A DNA stretch of 14,202 nucleotides from Lachnospiraceae bacterium (GTDB lineage: Bacteria > Bacillota_A > Clostridia > Lachnospirales > Lachnospiraceae). The stretch spans positions 1 through 14,202 of the forward strand of contig JAFTZF010000040.1 in the NCBI GenBank assembly GCA_017464645.1. The letters run 5' to 3'. Below, in pieces: positions 1-6,212 of this stretch (positions are counted from its first letter, which is position 1; the number at the start of each line of letters is the position of its first letter). The position numbers were made by a program, and so were the translations under genes. A model generated the notes under the pieces. That model was given only the letters and a program-made list of their open reading frames with translations, did not search any database and was not told the DNA's origin.

Positions 1-1
1 T

Positions 2-781
2 GAGCTGATCCCGCTGTATGACAACGAGAACAGCGTGTGCGGCATCATCTACGAGAACGCCACCTACTACTTCCAGAAGAATCTGCAGGGGGATGTGATC
101 GCCCTTGTGGATGCCAATGCCCAGGTGGCAGCAAGATACACCTACGATGCCTGGGGCAAGGTCACAGGCGTGAAGACGAAGGATGGCACAGCCATCACCA
201 GTTCCACACATGTGGCAAACATCAACCCGTTCCGGTATCGGGGCTACTATCTGGATCGTGAGACGGGGCTGTATTATCTGCAGAGCCGGTATTATGATCC
301 GGTTGTTGGTAGGTTTGTGAATGGGGATATGGCGGAAACATTGTTTTTCACTGATGGTATTTTTGAAAATAATCTTTTCGTATATTGCAATAATAATTCT
401 GTGGGATTCTTTGATATATACGGATATAAAGCATGGTATATACACTTTGCTCATGCCGTTAGTGAGATAACGGGGCTTGCAGGTACGTTTATTGCAGTAG
501 GTAAAGCGATGCCAATTGCAAAGAAACTAATTTTTGCCACATTATCCTATACGATTAAAATAACCGGAATAACAGGACAACTTGCAGCTTGTCTTACAGC
601 TATAGTTACACTAATAGCGCTTTTACTTTTTATTAAATCTGTTTACGATTTGGCGCGTGTCTTTTTTGGAACATGTAAATACATTATACAAGAAATAAAG
701 TATGCGTTGAATCCTTGGCACGAGCATAAATCTACTGATTTAAGTGGACCAGATTTTGATAATGCTTTTGGAGGTTGGTAA
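2..781 (+). CDS. Rhs/YD-repeat protein, C-terminal end with a hydrophobic putative toxin tail (5' partial)
   Basis: The frame is open from nt 2 with no start, so only the last 259 residues of a larger secreted or wall-associated repeat protein are here. Residues 1-109 are the end of the Rhs core: a QGDV..LVD repeat, then NPFRYRGYYLDRETGLYYL and SRYYDP..GRF, the classic Rhs-associated core signature. A final core-like stretch (NLFVYCNNN...FFDIYG, where most relatives have DPSG) leads into a variable tail of about 120 residues. The tail has long hydrophobic stretches (for example AACLTAIVTLIALLLFIKSV) and ends in NAFGGW. In the Rhs/WapA families this tail is the effector domain, released and delivered to neighbouring cells. 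I recognise no nuclease or deaminase motif; the hydrophobicity suggests a membrane-acting toxin, which is inference. Base composition turns AT-rich at about nt 330, as expected for an exchanged tail. Rhs identity is confident; tail function is not. Confidence 0.88.
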   Translation, partial: ELIPLYDNENSVCGIIYENATYYFQKNLQGDVIALVDANAQVAARYTYDAWGKVTGVKTKDGTAITSSTHVANINPFRYRGYYLDRETGLYYLQSRYYDPVVGRFVNGDMAETLFFTDGIFENNLFVYCNNNSVGFFDIYGYKAWYIHFAHAVSEITGLAGTFIAVGKAMPIAKKLIFATLSYTIKITGITGQLAACLTAIVTLIALLLFIKSVYDLARVFFGTCKYIIQEIKYALNPWHEHKSTDLSGPDFDNAFGGW

Positions 782-782
782 T

Positions 783-1025
783 ATGTGGATTTTAGCAATT
801 CTTTACTTGTTGAATCTAATTCCTAAAATTATAAGCTTTTTCAAGAATGATTTACATGGAGCGAAAGAAACTAATATCTGGTATAACATATTGGATATTA
901 TTACGGATATTGCTACATTATCCATACTTGTATTTGCTGCATTGGAGCGTATAGGTATTGAAATAAATATAGCATTAATCGTAATGGTAGTATGTTATAT
1001 TGTTAAGAAGAAAGTGAAAAAATGA
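783..1025 (+). CDS. Small membrane protein, putative immunity protein for the Rhs tail
   Basis: This 80-residue protein starts with ATG at 783, one base after the Rhs stop. A GGAGG site at 770-774, inside the Rhs gene, sits 8 nt upstream and decides this start over an in-frame upstream one at 744. The spacing suggests translational coupling. Three hydrophobic segments are visible: about residues 2-20, 38-55 and 57-73, the last followed by a lysine-rich end (KKKVKK), so it should be an integral membrane protein. Its composition is as AT-rich as the toxin tail and unlike the genes to the right. Rhs and other polymorphic toxins are typically followed at once by a cognate immunity gene, and a membrane immunity protein would suit a membrane-targeting toxin. 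I do not recognise the family; the role rests on position and topology only. Confidence 0.7.
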   Translation: MWILAILYLLNLIPKIISFFKNDLHGAKETNIWYNILDIITDIATLSILVFAALERIGIEINIALIVMVVCYIVKKKVKK

Positions 1026-1029
1026 TTTT

Positions 1030-1186
1030 AGAACAGATAACTCACAAAATACTTTGCTTGTTTTTGAAGGAGAACATTGGACTACAAGGAAAAAGCGACA
1101 CATGATTTTTGCTACCATATGCCTAGAAACAAAGAGATAAAACTTATGTCAATCCTGATTTTAACATTGGTTTTTTGAAAGTCTCT
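1030..1186 (+). pseudogene. Possible frameshifted remnant of a small coding region
   Basis: No intact gene is present, but three short stretches read like protein in three successive frames: 1030-1089 (TDNSQNTLLVFEGEHWTT), about 1089-1136 (EKATHDFCYHMPRNKE) and about 1136-1186 (DKTYVNPDFNIGFFESLF, then TAA). Two single-step frame changes would join them into about 50 residues. In Rhs loci, displaced toxin tails or orphan immunity genes often decay downstream of the current pair, which would explain this. AT-rich DNA can also give such stretches by chance and there is no clear start, so this is a weak call. Confidence 0.25.
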
Positions 1187-1201
1187 TTTAACAATCAAAT
1201 C

Positions 1202-1248
1202 AAAACCTCCGTCCTTCCTCGGATTCATCCGGGCAGGACGGAGGTTTT
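1202..1248. terminator. Bidirectional intrinsic terminator between convergent genes
   Basis: A perfect 13-bp stem pairs 1202-1214 (AAAACCTCCGTCC) with 1236-1248 (GGACGGAGGTTTT) around a 21-nt loop that can itself form a small CGGA/TCCG hairpin. The A/T ends of the stem supply a short U run in both directions. It lies 12 nt beyond the stop of the leftward glycerophosphotransferase gene and also closes the rightward Rhs locus. Confidence 0.85.
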
Positions 1249-1260
1249 GTGCTATATAGA

Positions 1261-2418
1261 TCACGCTTTACTTCTCTCCACCATCACATCCACCACAGCC
1301 TCTGCGGCATGTCCCGTATCGAAATACTGGATCTGCTCCCGGTAGATCTGACATTTCTTAGCATACAGATCCTCATCAAAGTGCAGGATGTGGTCCATCA
1401 GCTCCTGGTTAGAAAAGGCCAGGGTAAAGGGCAGCTCTTCCAGGGAAAAGTAGTAGTCCTTGGTGCGGCGGATCTCCTCGTAGTCCTCTGCGTACAGGAA
1501 GCCGGGCCGGTCCAGGGTCAGGAAGTCGAAAGCACAGCCGGAGTAGTCGCTGATGATGACATCGGTGGCTGCCAGCAGCTCCTGCATGTTTTCGTAGGGA
1601 CTGGCATTGACGATCCGGTCCGTGTAGGTGATGGGGTAGTCATGGTAGTTCACATTGGGGTGGAGCCGCACCAATACGGCCCATTCACCGCCGAAGCGCT
1701 TGCTTAAGGTCTCCCGCAGCATCTCATAGTCCAGGTTGTACATGTCCGTCTTGCGGTTGTCCCGATAGGTGGGGGCGTACATGACCAGCCGCACATCTGC
1801 GGGCAAGTGGAAATAGGTGCGGACCTTTTCCCGGTAAGGGGCCGGGTCCTCAAAGTACATATCGTTTTTGGGAATGCCCTTTTCCAGCAGGGCACCGTTG
1901 TACCAGAAGGAACGGTGGTACAGGTCGGAGCACCATTTGCAGCAGGAGAGGAACAGGTCGATGTACCTGGAGTCGTTTTTGGCCCAGGCGATGTATTCCC
2001 TGCTCAGGGCGGACTCGCAGTCCATCTCCACCTTCTTGAGGCCGGGGCCTCCGTGCCAGGTCTGGATGTAGTATTGCTCCGGTCGTTTTTTGAAATAATA
2101 CAGCTTGCGGGTATTGTCTACCCAGAAGGCTGCGGTAGCCATATGGTAGGCAAAAGCCGCTGTATTGGGCCGTACAGGCCGAATGCCGGCTGGAAATACA
2201 TAGTCCGGGGAAGCGGCCACCCAGTACAGTTGAAAGCCGGAATCCCGCCGCAGGAACTCTTCTGCGATGAATTTGGGATTGTCCCCGTAGCCGCCGCCGT
2301 TGAAGTTGCTGAAGACCACTTTTTTCTTGTCCAGCGGAAAGTGAATAAACAGATTCCAGCAGAGCTTCATCCACAATTTATGAAGGCCCAGATACAGGGG
2401 CAGAATATATTTTTTCAT
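1261..2418 (-). CDS. CDP-glycerol glycerophosphotransferase family protein (TagB/TagF-like)
   Basis: Enzymes of this family transfer glycerol phosphate (or a related polyol phosphate) from CDP-glycerol to a lipid-linked wall teichoic acid or capsule precursor, on the cytoplasmic face of the membrane. The 385-residue protein carries the expected motifs in order: TWHG at 120-123, YAPTYRD at 214-220, RLHPN at 251-255 and ISDYSG at 289-294; the two histidines correspond to those essential in characterised TagF. A hydrophobic, basic N-terminus (MKKYILPLYL...) fits peripheral membrane association. At this length it is a single catalytic domain, without the N-terminal extension of long TagF polymerases, so it may be a primase-like or decorating enzyme. 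The ATG at 2418 is chosen over one 13 codons upstream because AAGGA lies just before it and the upstream ATG falls inside a leader hairpin. The gene is monocistronic, with its own promoter and terminator. The acceptor cannot be told from sequence. Confidence 0.88.
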   Translation of the reverse strand: MKKYILPLYLGLHKLWMKLCWNLFIHFPLDKKKVVFSNFNGGGYGDNPKFIAEEFLRRDSGFQLYWVAASPDYVFPAGIRPVRPNTAAFAYHMATAAFWVDNTRKLYYFKKRPEQYYIQTWHGGPGLKKVEMDCESALSREYIAWAKNDSRYIDLFLSCCKWCSDLYHRSFWYNGALLEKGIPKNDMYFEDPAPYREKVRTYFHLPADVRLVMYAPTYRDNRKTDMYNLDYEMLRETLSKRFGGEWAVLVRLHPNVNYHDYPITYTDRIVNASPYENMQELLAATDVIISDYSGCAFDFLTLDRPGFLYAEDYEEIRRTKDYYFSLEELPFTLAFSNQELMDHILHFDEDLYAKKCQIYREQIQYFDTGHAAEAVVDVMVERSKA

Positions 2419-2432
2419 AGAAATCCTTTCTG

Positions 2433-2457
2433 ATGCAGGCGGACAGCAGGCCTGCAT
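2433..2457 (-). promoter_or_regulatory. Leader hairpin upstream of the glycerophosphotransferase RBS
   Basis: In the leftward transcript, ATGCAGGC pairs perfectly with GCCTGCAT (2450-2457 with 2433-2440) around a 9-nt loop. It sits between the predicted transcription start and the ribosome binding site and would bury the alternative upstream ATG. It has no U run, so it is not a terminator. A role in mRNA stability or translation is possible but unproven. Confidence 0.4.
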
Positions 2458-2474
2458 TTACATGTTCTGTGGAA

Positions 2475-2503
2475 AGTATAGCATTTTTTCGGCCGGTTGT
2501 GAA
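2475..2503 (-). promoter_or_regulatory. Sigma-A-type promoter for the glycerophosphotransferase gene
   Basis: On the minus strand, TTCACA (-35, at 2498-2503) and TATACT (-10, at 2475-2480) are separated by exactly 17 nt. TGC directly precedes the -10, giving an extended -10. Each hexamer matches the consensus at five of six positions. The -35 touches the left arm of the inverted repeat at 2503-2513. Confidence 0.7.
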
Positions 2504-2548
2504 CTGAAAATAGACAATTTGATTTCCTTGTGCTAAACTATTTTCAGT
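2503..2548. repeat. Perfect 11-bp inverted repeat bracketing the rightward promoter (possible operator)
   Basis: ACTGAAAATAG at 2503-2513 is matched exactly by its reverse complement CTATTTTCAGT at 2538-2548, with 24 nt between the arms. The left arm lies between the two back-to-back -35 elements and overlaps both. The right arm overlaps the end of the rightward -10 and runs to about its transcription start. This suits a regulator bridging two half-operators and controlling both divergent genes. No candidate regulator gene is in the window. Confidence 0.5.
2511..2539 (+). promoter_or_regulatory. Sigma-A-type promoter for the acyltransferase gene
   Basis: TAGACA (-35, 2511-2516), a 17-nt spacer and TAAACT (-10, 2534-2539), with TGC just before the -10 as an extended element. 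It lies about 30 nt upstream of the acyltransferase start, which has an AAGGA site at 2551-2555. Confidence 0.6.
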
Positions 2549-2568
2549 GAAAGGAAGAATAATCATTT

Positions 2569-3618
2569 ATGACTGAGAAAAAAAGAGATCTGACGCTGGA
2601 CGCTTTGAAAGGCGTGGCGATTTTTTTAGTTATGGTAGGGCATGTGATCAACCTGAATCACATGGCGGACCCTTATGTATATGATTGTATCAAGGCTGTA
2701 CAGATGCCGCTGTTTATGATGGTCAGCGGCTATTTGTGCGGCAGTGGCCGAAGAGCAGATAGTCTGAAGACCTATGGTGCCATTTTGAAGAAGAGAGCCA
2801 TTTCCTATCTGGTGCCGTTTTTTGTATGGATCGTGATCCTGTATCCCCTGGAGCTGCTGGGAGCCATTGTGGACACCCTGTTTCAGCTGGATTACGGCCT
2901 GTGGTTCCTCATGACCCTGTTTTTGCTGACGGCCATGGTTCATACGGCCCAGCTGGTGTCTGCTGCCGCAGGAGACAAGCCTGTGCTGCGGGAGGTGCTG
3001 TTCTGGGGCTCTTATGGGGCCATGACGGCATTCGTGCTTTTGGAGACTTTGCTGGGCTGGGAGTTTTTAAGTCCCGGGCTTACCCGGCTTTATATTCCCT
3101 TCTACATGGCGGGTTATGTGGTGACGGCTTATGGGCCGGCTCTGCGTAAGAAGCTTTCAGGCGCAGGGGAGCGCCGTTGGGAGCGGTTGAAAGGGCTTCT
3201 GGCAGCAGTGTGTGCAGTGATTTTTGCGGTGCTGGTGATTGGCTATGACTTGACGGAAATGGCCGGACTTATGGACCTTTTGCGGCAGATTCTGGCATCT
3301 TTTGCCGGCTGCTATGTGATCTTCTGGCTGTGCCGGCGCCTGCCGGAAGGCGAAGGCAAAAAGGCGGCAGCCTGGCTTGGCAACTACACCCTGGAAATCT
3401 ATGCCCTGCACTTTCACTTTGCCACCATGTTGAATCAGGGAACTACCTATGGGCTGTATAGCTGGCAGGGATTGATTTATGTGCTGGTATCCTTTGTTCT
3501 CATGAGCGCACTGACGGCAGGGATCATTTTCCTGACCAAGAAGGTGCGGATCCTGGATCTGCTTTTGTATGGAAAAATGTCCCGAAAGAGATATGAAAAA
3601 TCCCAAACCCAGGTATAA
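2569..3618 (+). CDS. Acyltransferase 3 family membrane protein (OafA/WecH-like)
   Basis: Members of this integral membrane family move acetyl or other acyl groups onto sugars of surface polysaccharides, peptidoglycan or glycolipids. The N-terminus has the family hallmark: LTLDALKG followed by a first membrane segment ending in VMVGH, whose histidine (H25) is the conserved catalytic-site residue. Around ten hydrophobic segments follow, for example at about 80-100 (SYLVPFFVWIVILYPL), 150-165, 205-225 and 300-325, giving 349 residues, normal for a single-domain member. The protein ends in a basic cytoplasmic tail (KMSRKRYEKSQ). It has its own promoter and no obvious terminator before the next promoter. 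Next to a sugar aminotransferase and ketoisomerase it may acylate the resulting sugar, but this family usually makes O-acyl esters, and the substrate is not predictable. Confidence 0.85.
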   Translation: MTEKKRDLTLDALKGVAIFLVMVGHVINLNHMADPYVYDCIKAVQMPLFMMVSGYLCGSGRRADSLKTYGAILKKRAISYLVPFFVWIVILYPLELLGAIVDTLFQLDYGLWFLMTLFLLTAMVHTAQLVSAAAGDKPVLREVLFWGSYGAMTAFVLLETLLGWEFLSPGLTRLYIPFYMAGYVVTAYGPALRKKLSGAGERRWERLKGLLAAVCAVIFAVLVIGYDLTEMAGLMDLLRQILASFAGCYVIFWLCRRLPEGEGKKAAAWLGNYTLEIYALHFHFATMLNQGTTYGLYSWQGLIYVLVSFVLMSALTAGIIFLTKKVRILDLLLYGKMSRKRYEKSQTQV

Positions 3619-3633
3619 AAAGACGAAGTTTCA

Positions 3634-3662
3634 TTGACGAATATTTCGCGCCGTGGTATGAT
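3634..3662 (+). promoter_or_regulatory. Strong sigma-A-type promoter for the amino-sugar operon
   Basis: TTGACG (-35, 3634-3639), a 17-nt spacer and TATGAT (-10, 3657-3662), each one base off consensus. It is the best-matching promoter in the window. The leader to the first gene is about 65 nt with no clear secondary structure. Confidence 0.75.
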
Positions 3663-3735
3663 GTACAGGAATAATCGGAAAAGTATGCTGTTTCGCTGAA
3701 ATAGAGGGAGACAGAGAAGGATACAGGTGAAAAAC

Positions 3736-4827
3736 ATGAAGATTATGCCCAACCGGATGGACCGGGGATTTGAGATGCATCAGCAGGAATATGAGCAGAA
3801 AGCGCTGGAAGTGCTGCGCTCCGGCTGGTACATTCTGGGTCAGGAAGTAAAAGAGTTTGAAAAAGAATTTGCGGCCAAGATGGGAGCCAGGCATTGTGTC
3901 GGTCTGGCCAGCGGTCTGGATGCGCTGTGGATCGCATTCCGTTTGCTGGGAATCGGCCCAGGGGATGAGGTCCTGGTGCAGGGCAATACTTACATTGCCA
4001 GCGTCATGGGCGTTACCATGAACGGTGCCACTCCTGTTTTTGTAGAGCCGGATGAATATTTTAATATGGATCCTGACAAGATCGAGGAGAAGATCACGGA
4101 TAAGACCAAGGCCATTTTGGTGACCCATTTGTACGGTCAGTCCTGCAAGATGGACAAGGTGGTGGCTCTGGCCAAGAAGTATGATCTTCGCCTGGTGGAG
4201 GACTGTGCTCAGTCCCATTTGGCCTGCTACGATGGCCAGATGACCGGAACCTTCGGAGATGTGGGATGCTTTTCCTTCTATCCCTCCAAGAATCTGGGTG
4301 CCTTTGGCGATGCAGGGGCCGTATTGGTCAATGATGACAAGCTGGCGGAGGACTTCCGTGTGTATCGCAACTACGGAAGCGAGAAACGCTATTACAATAA
4401 AGTGGTGGGAGCCAATTCCCGTCTGGATGAGATGCAGGCAGGACTTCTGCGTGTGCGTCTGCCCCATCTGGATGAGATCACACGGGAGCGCGTGCAGATT
4501 GCAGAGCGCTATTTAAAAGAGATCAAGAATCCCAAGCTGATGCTTCCCAAGGTGCGGGAGGGTGCTACCAGTGTATGGCATCAGTTCGTACTGCGCTGCA
4601 AGGAGCGGGATGCGCTGATCGCTTATCTGAATGAAAAGGAGATCGGAACGATCATCCATTATCCCATTCCGCCCCATTTGTCCGAGGCATATGCATATCT
4701 GGGCCACAAAGAGGGCTTCCTGCCCATTACGGAGAAGTATGCAAACGAGGTGCTTTCCATCCCCATGTACAATGGCATGACGGAAGAGGAGCAGACCTAT
4801 GTGATCGAAGCCTTGAATCAGTTTTGA
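3736..4827 (+). CDS. DegT/DnrJ/EryC1/StrS family sugar aminotransferase (FdtB/QdtB-like)
   Basis: These PLP-dependent enzymes aminate keto-sugar nucleotides. With a ketoisomerase encoded 12 nt downstream, the likely substrate is a dTDP-3-keto-6-deoxyhexose and the product a dTDP-3-amino-3,6-dideoxyhexose (Fuc3N or Qui3N type), using glutamate as donor. Family marks are visible: VGLASGLDAL (phosphate-binding start), QGNTYIAS, VEDCAQSH with the PLP-pyridine aspartate, and SFYPSKNLG, whose lysine (residue 185 from this start) forms the Schiff base. C-terminal IIHYPIPPHL is also typical. Length (363 residues) is normal. ATG at 3736 is preferred because AGGTG lies 6 nt upstream and the protein then begins MKIMPNR. 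A GTG at 3727, with AAGGA 5 nt before it, is a real alternative adding three residues. The exact sugar (galacto or gluco) cannot be assigned. Confidence 0.87.
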   Translation: MKIMPNRMDRGFEMHQQEYEQKALEVLRSGWYILGQEVKEFEKEFAAKMGARHCVGLASGLDALWIAFRLLGIGPGDEVLVQGNTYIASVMGVTMNGATPVFVEPDEYFNMDPDKIEEKITDKTKAILVTHLYGQSCKMDKVVALAKKYDLRLVEDCAQSHLACYDGQMTGTFGDVGCFSFYPSKNLGAFGDAGAVLVNDDKLAEDFRVYRNYGSEKRYYNKVVGANSRLDEMQAGLLRVRLPHLDEITRERVQIAERYLKEIKNPKLMLPKVREGATSVWHQFVLRCKERDALIAYLNEKEIGTIIHYPIPPHLSEAYAYLGHKEGFLPITEKYANEVLSIPMYNGMTEEEQTYVIEALNQF

Positions 4828-4839
4828 TAAGGAGACACT

Positions 4840-5262
4840 ATGAACATCAAAGAGCAATATAAAATTCTGGAGTTTGGAGACCTGGGCGATGAGCGGGGCA
4901 AGCTGGTGGTTGTAGAGGGAAGCAAGGACATTCCTTTTGACATCCAGCGTGTGTTCTACATTTATGGCTCTGATAATGAGGTGGTTCGCGGGCAGCATGC
5001 CAACCGCAAGTCCGAGTTCGTGCTGATCAATGTAAGCGGCACCAGCAAGGTTCGGGTGGACAACGGCTTTGAAGAAGACATTATCGAACTGAACCGTCCC
5101 CGTATGGGTCTGTATCTGCCCACCATGCTGTGGAAGGATATGTATGATTTCAGTGAGGATTCCGTGCTGCTGGTACTGGCAAATACCCACTATGACGGCA
5201 GCGAATATATTCGTGATTACGAGGAATATCTGAAAGAAGTAGGAGGAACAAAGAAGCCATGA
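4840..5262 (+). CDS. FdtA/QdtA-like sugar-nucleotide 3,4-ketoisomerase (WxcM-like cupin)
   Basis: The 140-residue protein is a single cupin fold. Relatives convert dTDP-4-keto-6-deoxyglucose to a 3-keto-6-deoxyhexose, which the upstream aminotransferase would aminate. Conserved marks are GDERGKL at 16-22, the strand RVFYIYG at 37-43, RGQHA at 50-54 and the later RPRMGLYLP..LWKDMYDFS, where catalysis and dimer contacts fall. The oddity is at the active site: well-studied members read RGxHAHK, with two histidines implicated in catalysis, but here the second is asparagine (H53-A-N55-R). I believe related clostridial proteins share this, so it may be a subfamily with altered chemistry or specificity. 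AAGGAG at 4829-4834 gives a well-spaced start; the stop overlaps the next gene by 4 nt (ATGA), indicating coupling. Confidence 0.82.
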   Translation: MNIKEQYKILEFGDLGDERGKLVVVEGSKDIPFDIQRVFYIYGSDNEVVRGQHANRKSEFVLINVSGTSKVRVDNGFEEDIIELNRPRMGLYLPTMLWKDMYDFSEDSVLLVLANTHYDGSEYIRDYEEYLKEVGGTKKP

Positions 5263-6212
5263 GCAAATTATCTATTGTAGTTCCGGTGTACTGGAACTCC
5301 GATACCCTGATGCTTCTCTATGAAGACATGAAAGAAAAGGTCCTGTCCAAGCTGGGGGACTATGAGATTGTATTCGTAGATGATGGTTCCGGAGATAATT
5401 CCTGGGAAATCATGAATCAGATTCGGGATATGGATGAGAATGTAAAGCTGGTAAAGCTGTCCCGCAACTTTGGCGAGCATGCAGCCATTCTGGCTGGTCT
5501 GTCCCAGTGTACCGGTGACTGCGCCGTTACCAAGCAGGCAGATCTTCAGGAAGATTCCGAGCTGATCCTCCAGATGTATGATAAGTGGAAAGAGGGAAAT
5601 AAAGTAGTGCTGGCTGTTCGGGCTGACCGTGATGAAGGGGCTGTTCAGAAGTTCTTCGCAAACCTGTATTATACGTTGATGCGTAAGCTGGTTATCAAGG
5701 ACATGCCCAAGGGAGGCTTTGACTGCTACCTGCTGGATCGCCAGGTGATCCAGGTGCTGCTGATGTTAGATGAAAAGAACTCTGCACTGACCTTACAGGT
5801 GCTGTGGGTAGGCTTTAAGAGTGACAAGGTTTATTTCCATCGGAAAGCCCGTGAGATCGGAGAATCCCGATGGACCTTATCCAAGAAAGTCAAGTTGGTT
5901 ATCGACTCTATGATGAGCTTTTCTTATTTCCCCGTACGGTTTATGTCGGGAATGGGTGTGGCTTCTGCAGCCATCGGTGTTATCTGGGCCATCATATTGA
6001 TGATCCAGAAGATCATGGGTATCGAAGAAGCTACCGGTTGGACCTCCACCATGGTAGTTATGTTGTTCTTCTTCGGTATGATCATGCTGATGCTGGGTAT
6101 CCTGGGCGAGTATATCTGGAGAGCCCTGGACGCATCAAGAAACCGTCCGCCGTTCCTGGTTGATGAAACCAGAGGCTTTGACAAACCTGAGGGAACAAAG
6201 GATCAGGAATAA
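5259..6212 (+). CDS. GT2 polyprenyl-phosphate sugar transferase with two C-terminal membrane segments (GtrB/CsbB-like)
   Basis: Enzymes of this type sit on the inner membrane face and move a sugar from a nucleotide donor to undecaprenyl phosphate. The lipid-linked sugar is then flipped and used by a GT-C transferase outside. The 317-residue protein has a GT-A domain with SIVVPVYWN at 5-13 and FVDDGSGDNS at 39-48. Its DXD-position motif reads QADLQE (93-98), so the first aspartate is glutamine while D95 is kept. RKAREIGESRW (195-205) matches the GtrB-type lipid-binding region. Two membrane helices follow at about 228-250 and 262-285, ending in GEYIWRALDASRNRP, also typical. The start overlaps the ketoisomerase stop by 4 nt, with AGGAGG at 5241-5246. 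The operon context suggests it loads the amino sugar. Its 3' end overlaps the opposing gene by 78 bp. Confidence 0.88.
   Translation: MSKLSIVVPVYWNSDTLMLLYEDMKEKVLSKLGDYEIVFVDDGSGDNSWEIMNQIRDMDENVKLVKLSRNFGEHAAILAGLSQCTGDCAVTKQADLQEDSELILQMYDKWKEGNKVVLAVRADRDEGAVQKFFANLYYTLMRKLVIKDMPKGGFDCYLLDRQVIQVLLMLDEKNSALTLQVLWVGFKSDKVYFHRKAREIGESRWTLSKKVKLVIDSMMSFSYFPVRFMSGMGVASAAIGVIWAIILMIQKIMGIEEATGWTSTMVVMLFFFGMIMLMLGILGEYIWRALDASRNRPPFLVDETRGFDKPEGTKDQE

Noticed and set aside
1..340. Rhs repeats as a tandem DNA repeat or insertion element
   Set aside because: The similarity is at protein level (YD-repeat and core motifs). No exact DNA repeats or terminal inverted repeats are visible in the short part present.
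744..782. Upstream start for the small membrane protein
   Set aside because: It would overlap the Rhs gene by 38 bp and lacks a ribosome binding site. The ATG at 783 has GGAGG 8 nt before it and begins directly with the first hydrophobic helix.
1807..2433. A 208-codon plus-strand frame opposite the glycerophosphotransferase
   Set aside because: The minus-strand frame carries all TagF-type motifs, a promoter and a terminator; this frame has none.
2433..2457. Leader stem-loop as a terminator or riboswitch
   Set aside because: There is no U run after it, and it is too small and simple for a known riboswitch aptamer, so only a plain hairpin is claimed.
3631..4467. A 278-codon open frame on the minus strand
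   Set aside because: It lies antisense to the clear aminotransferase gene, has a low-complexity, histidine- and glutamine-rich translation with no domain, and lacks a ribosome binding site. It is a shadow frame.
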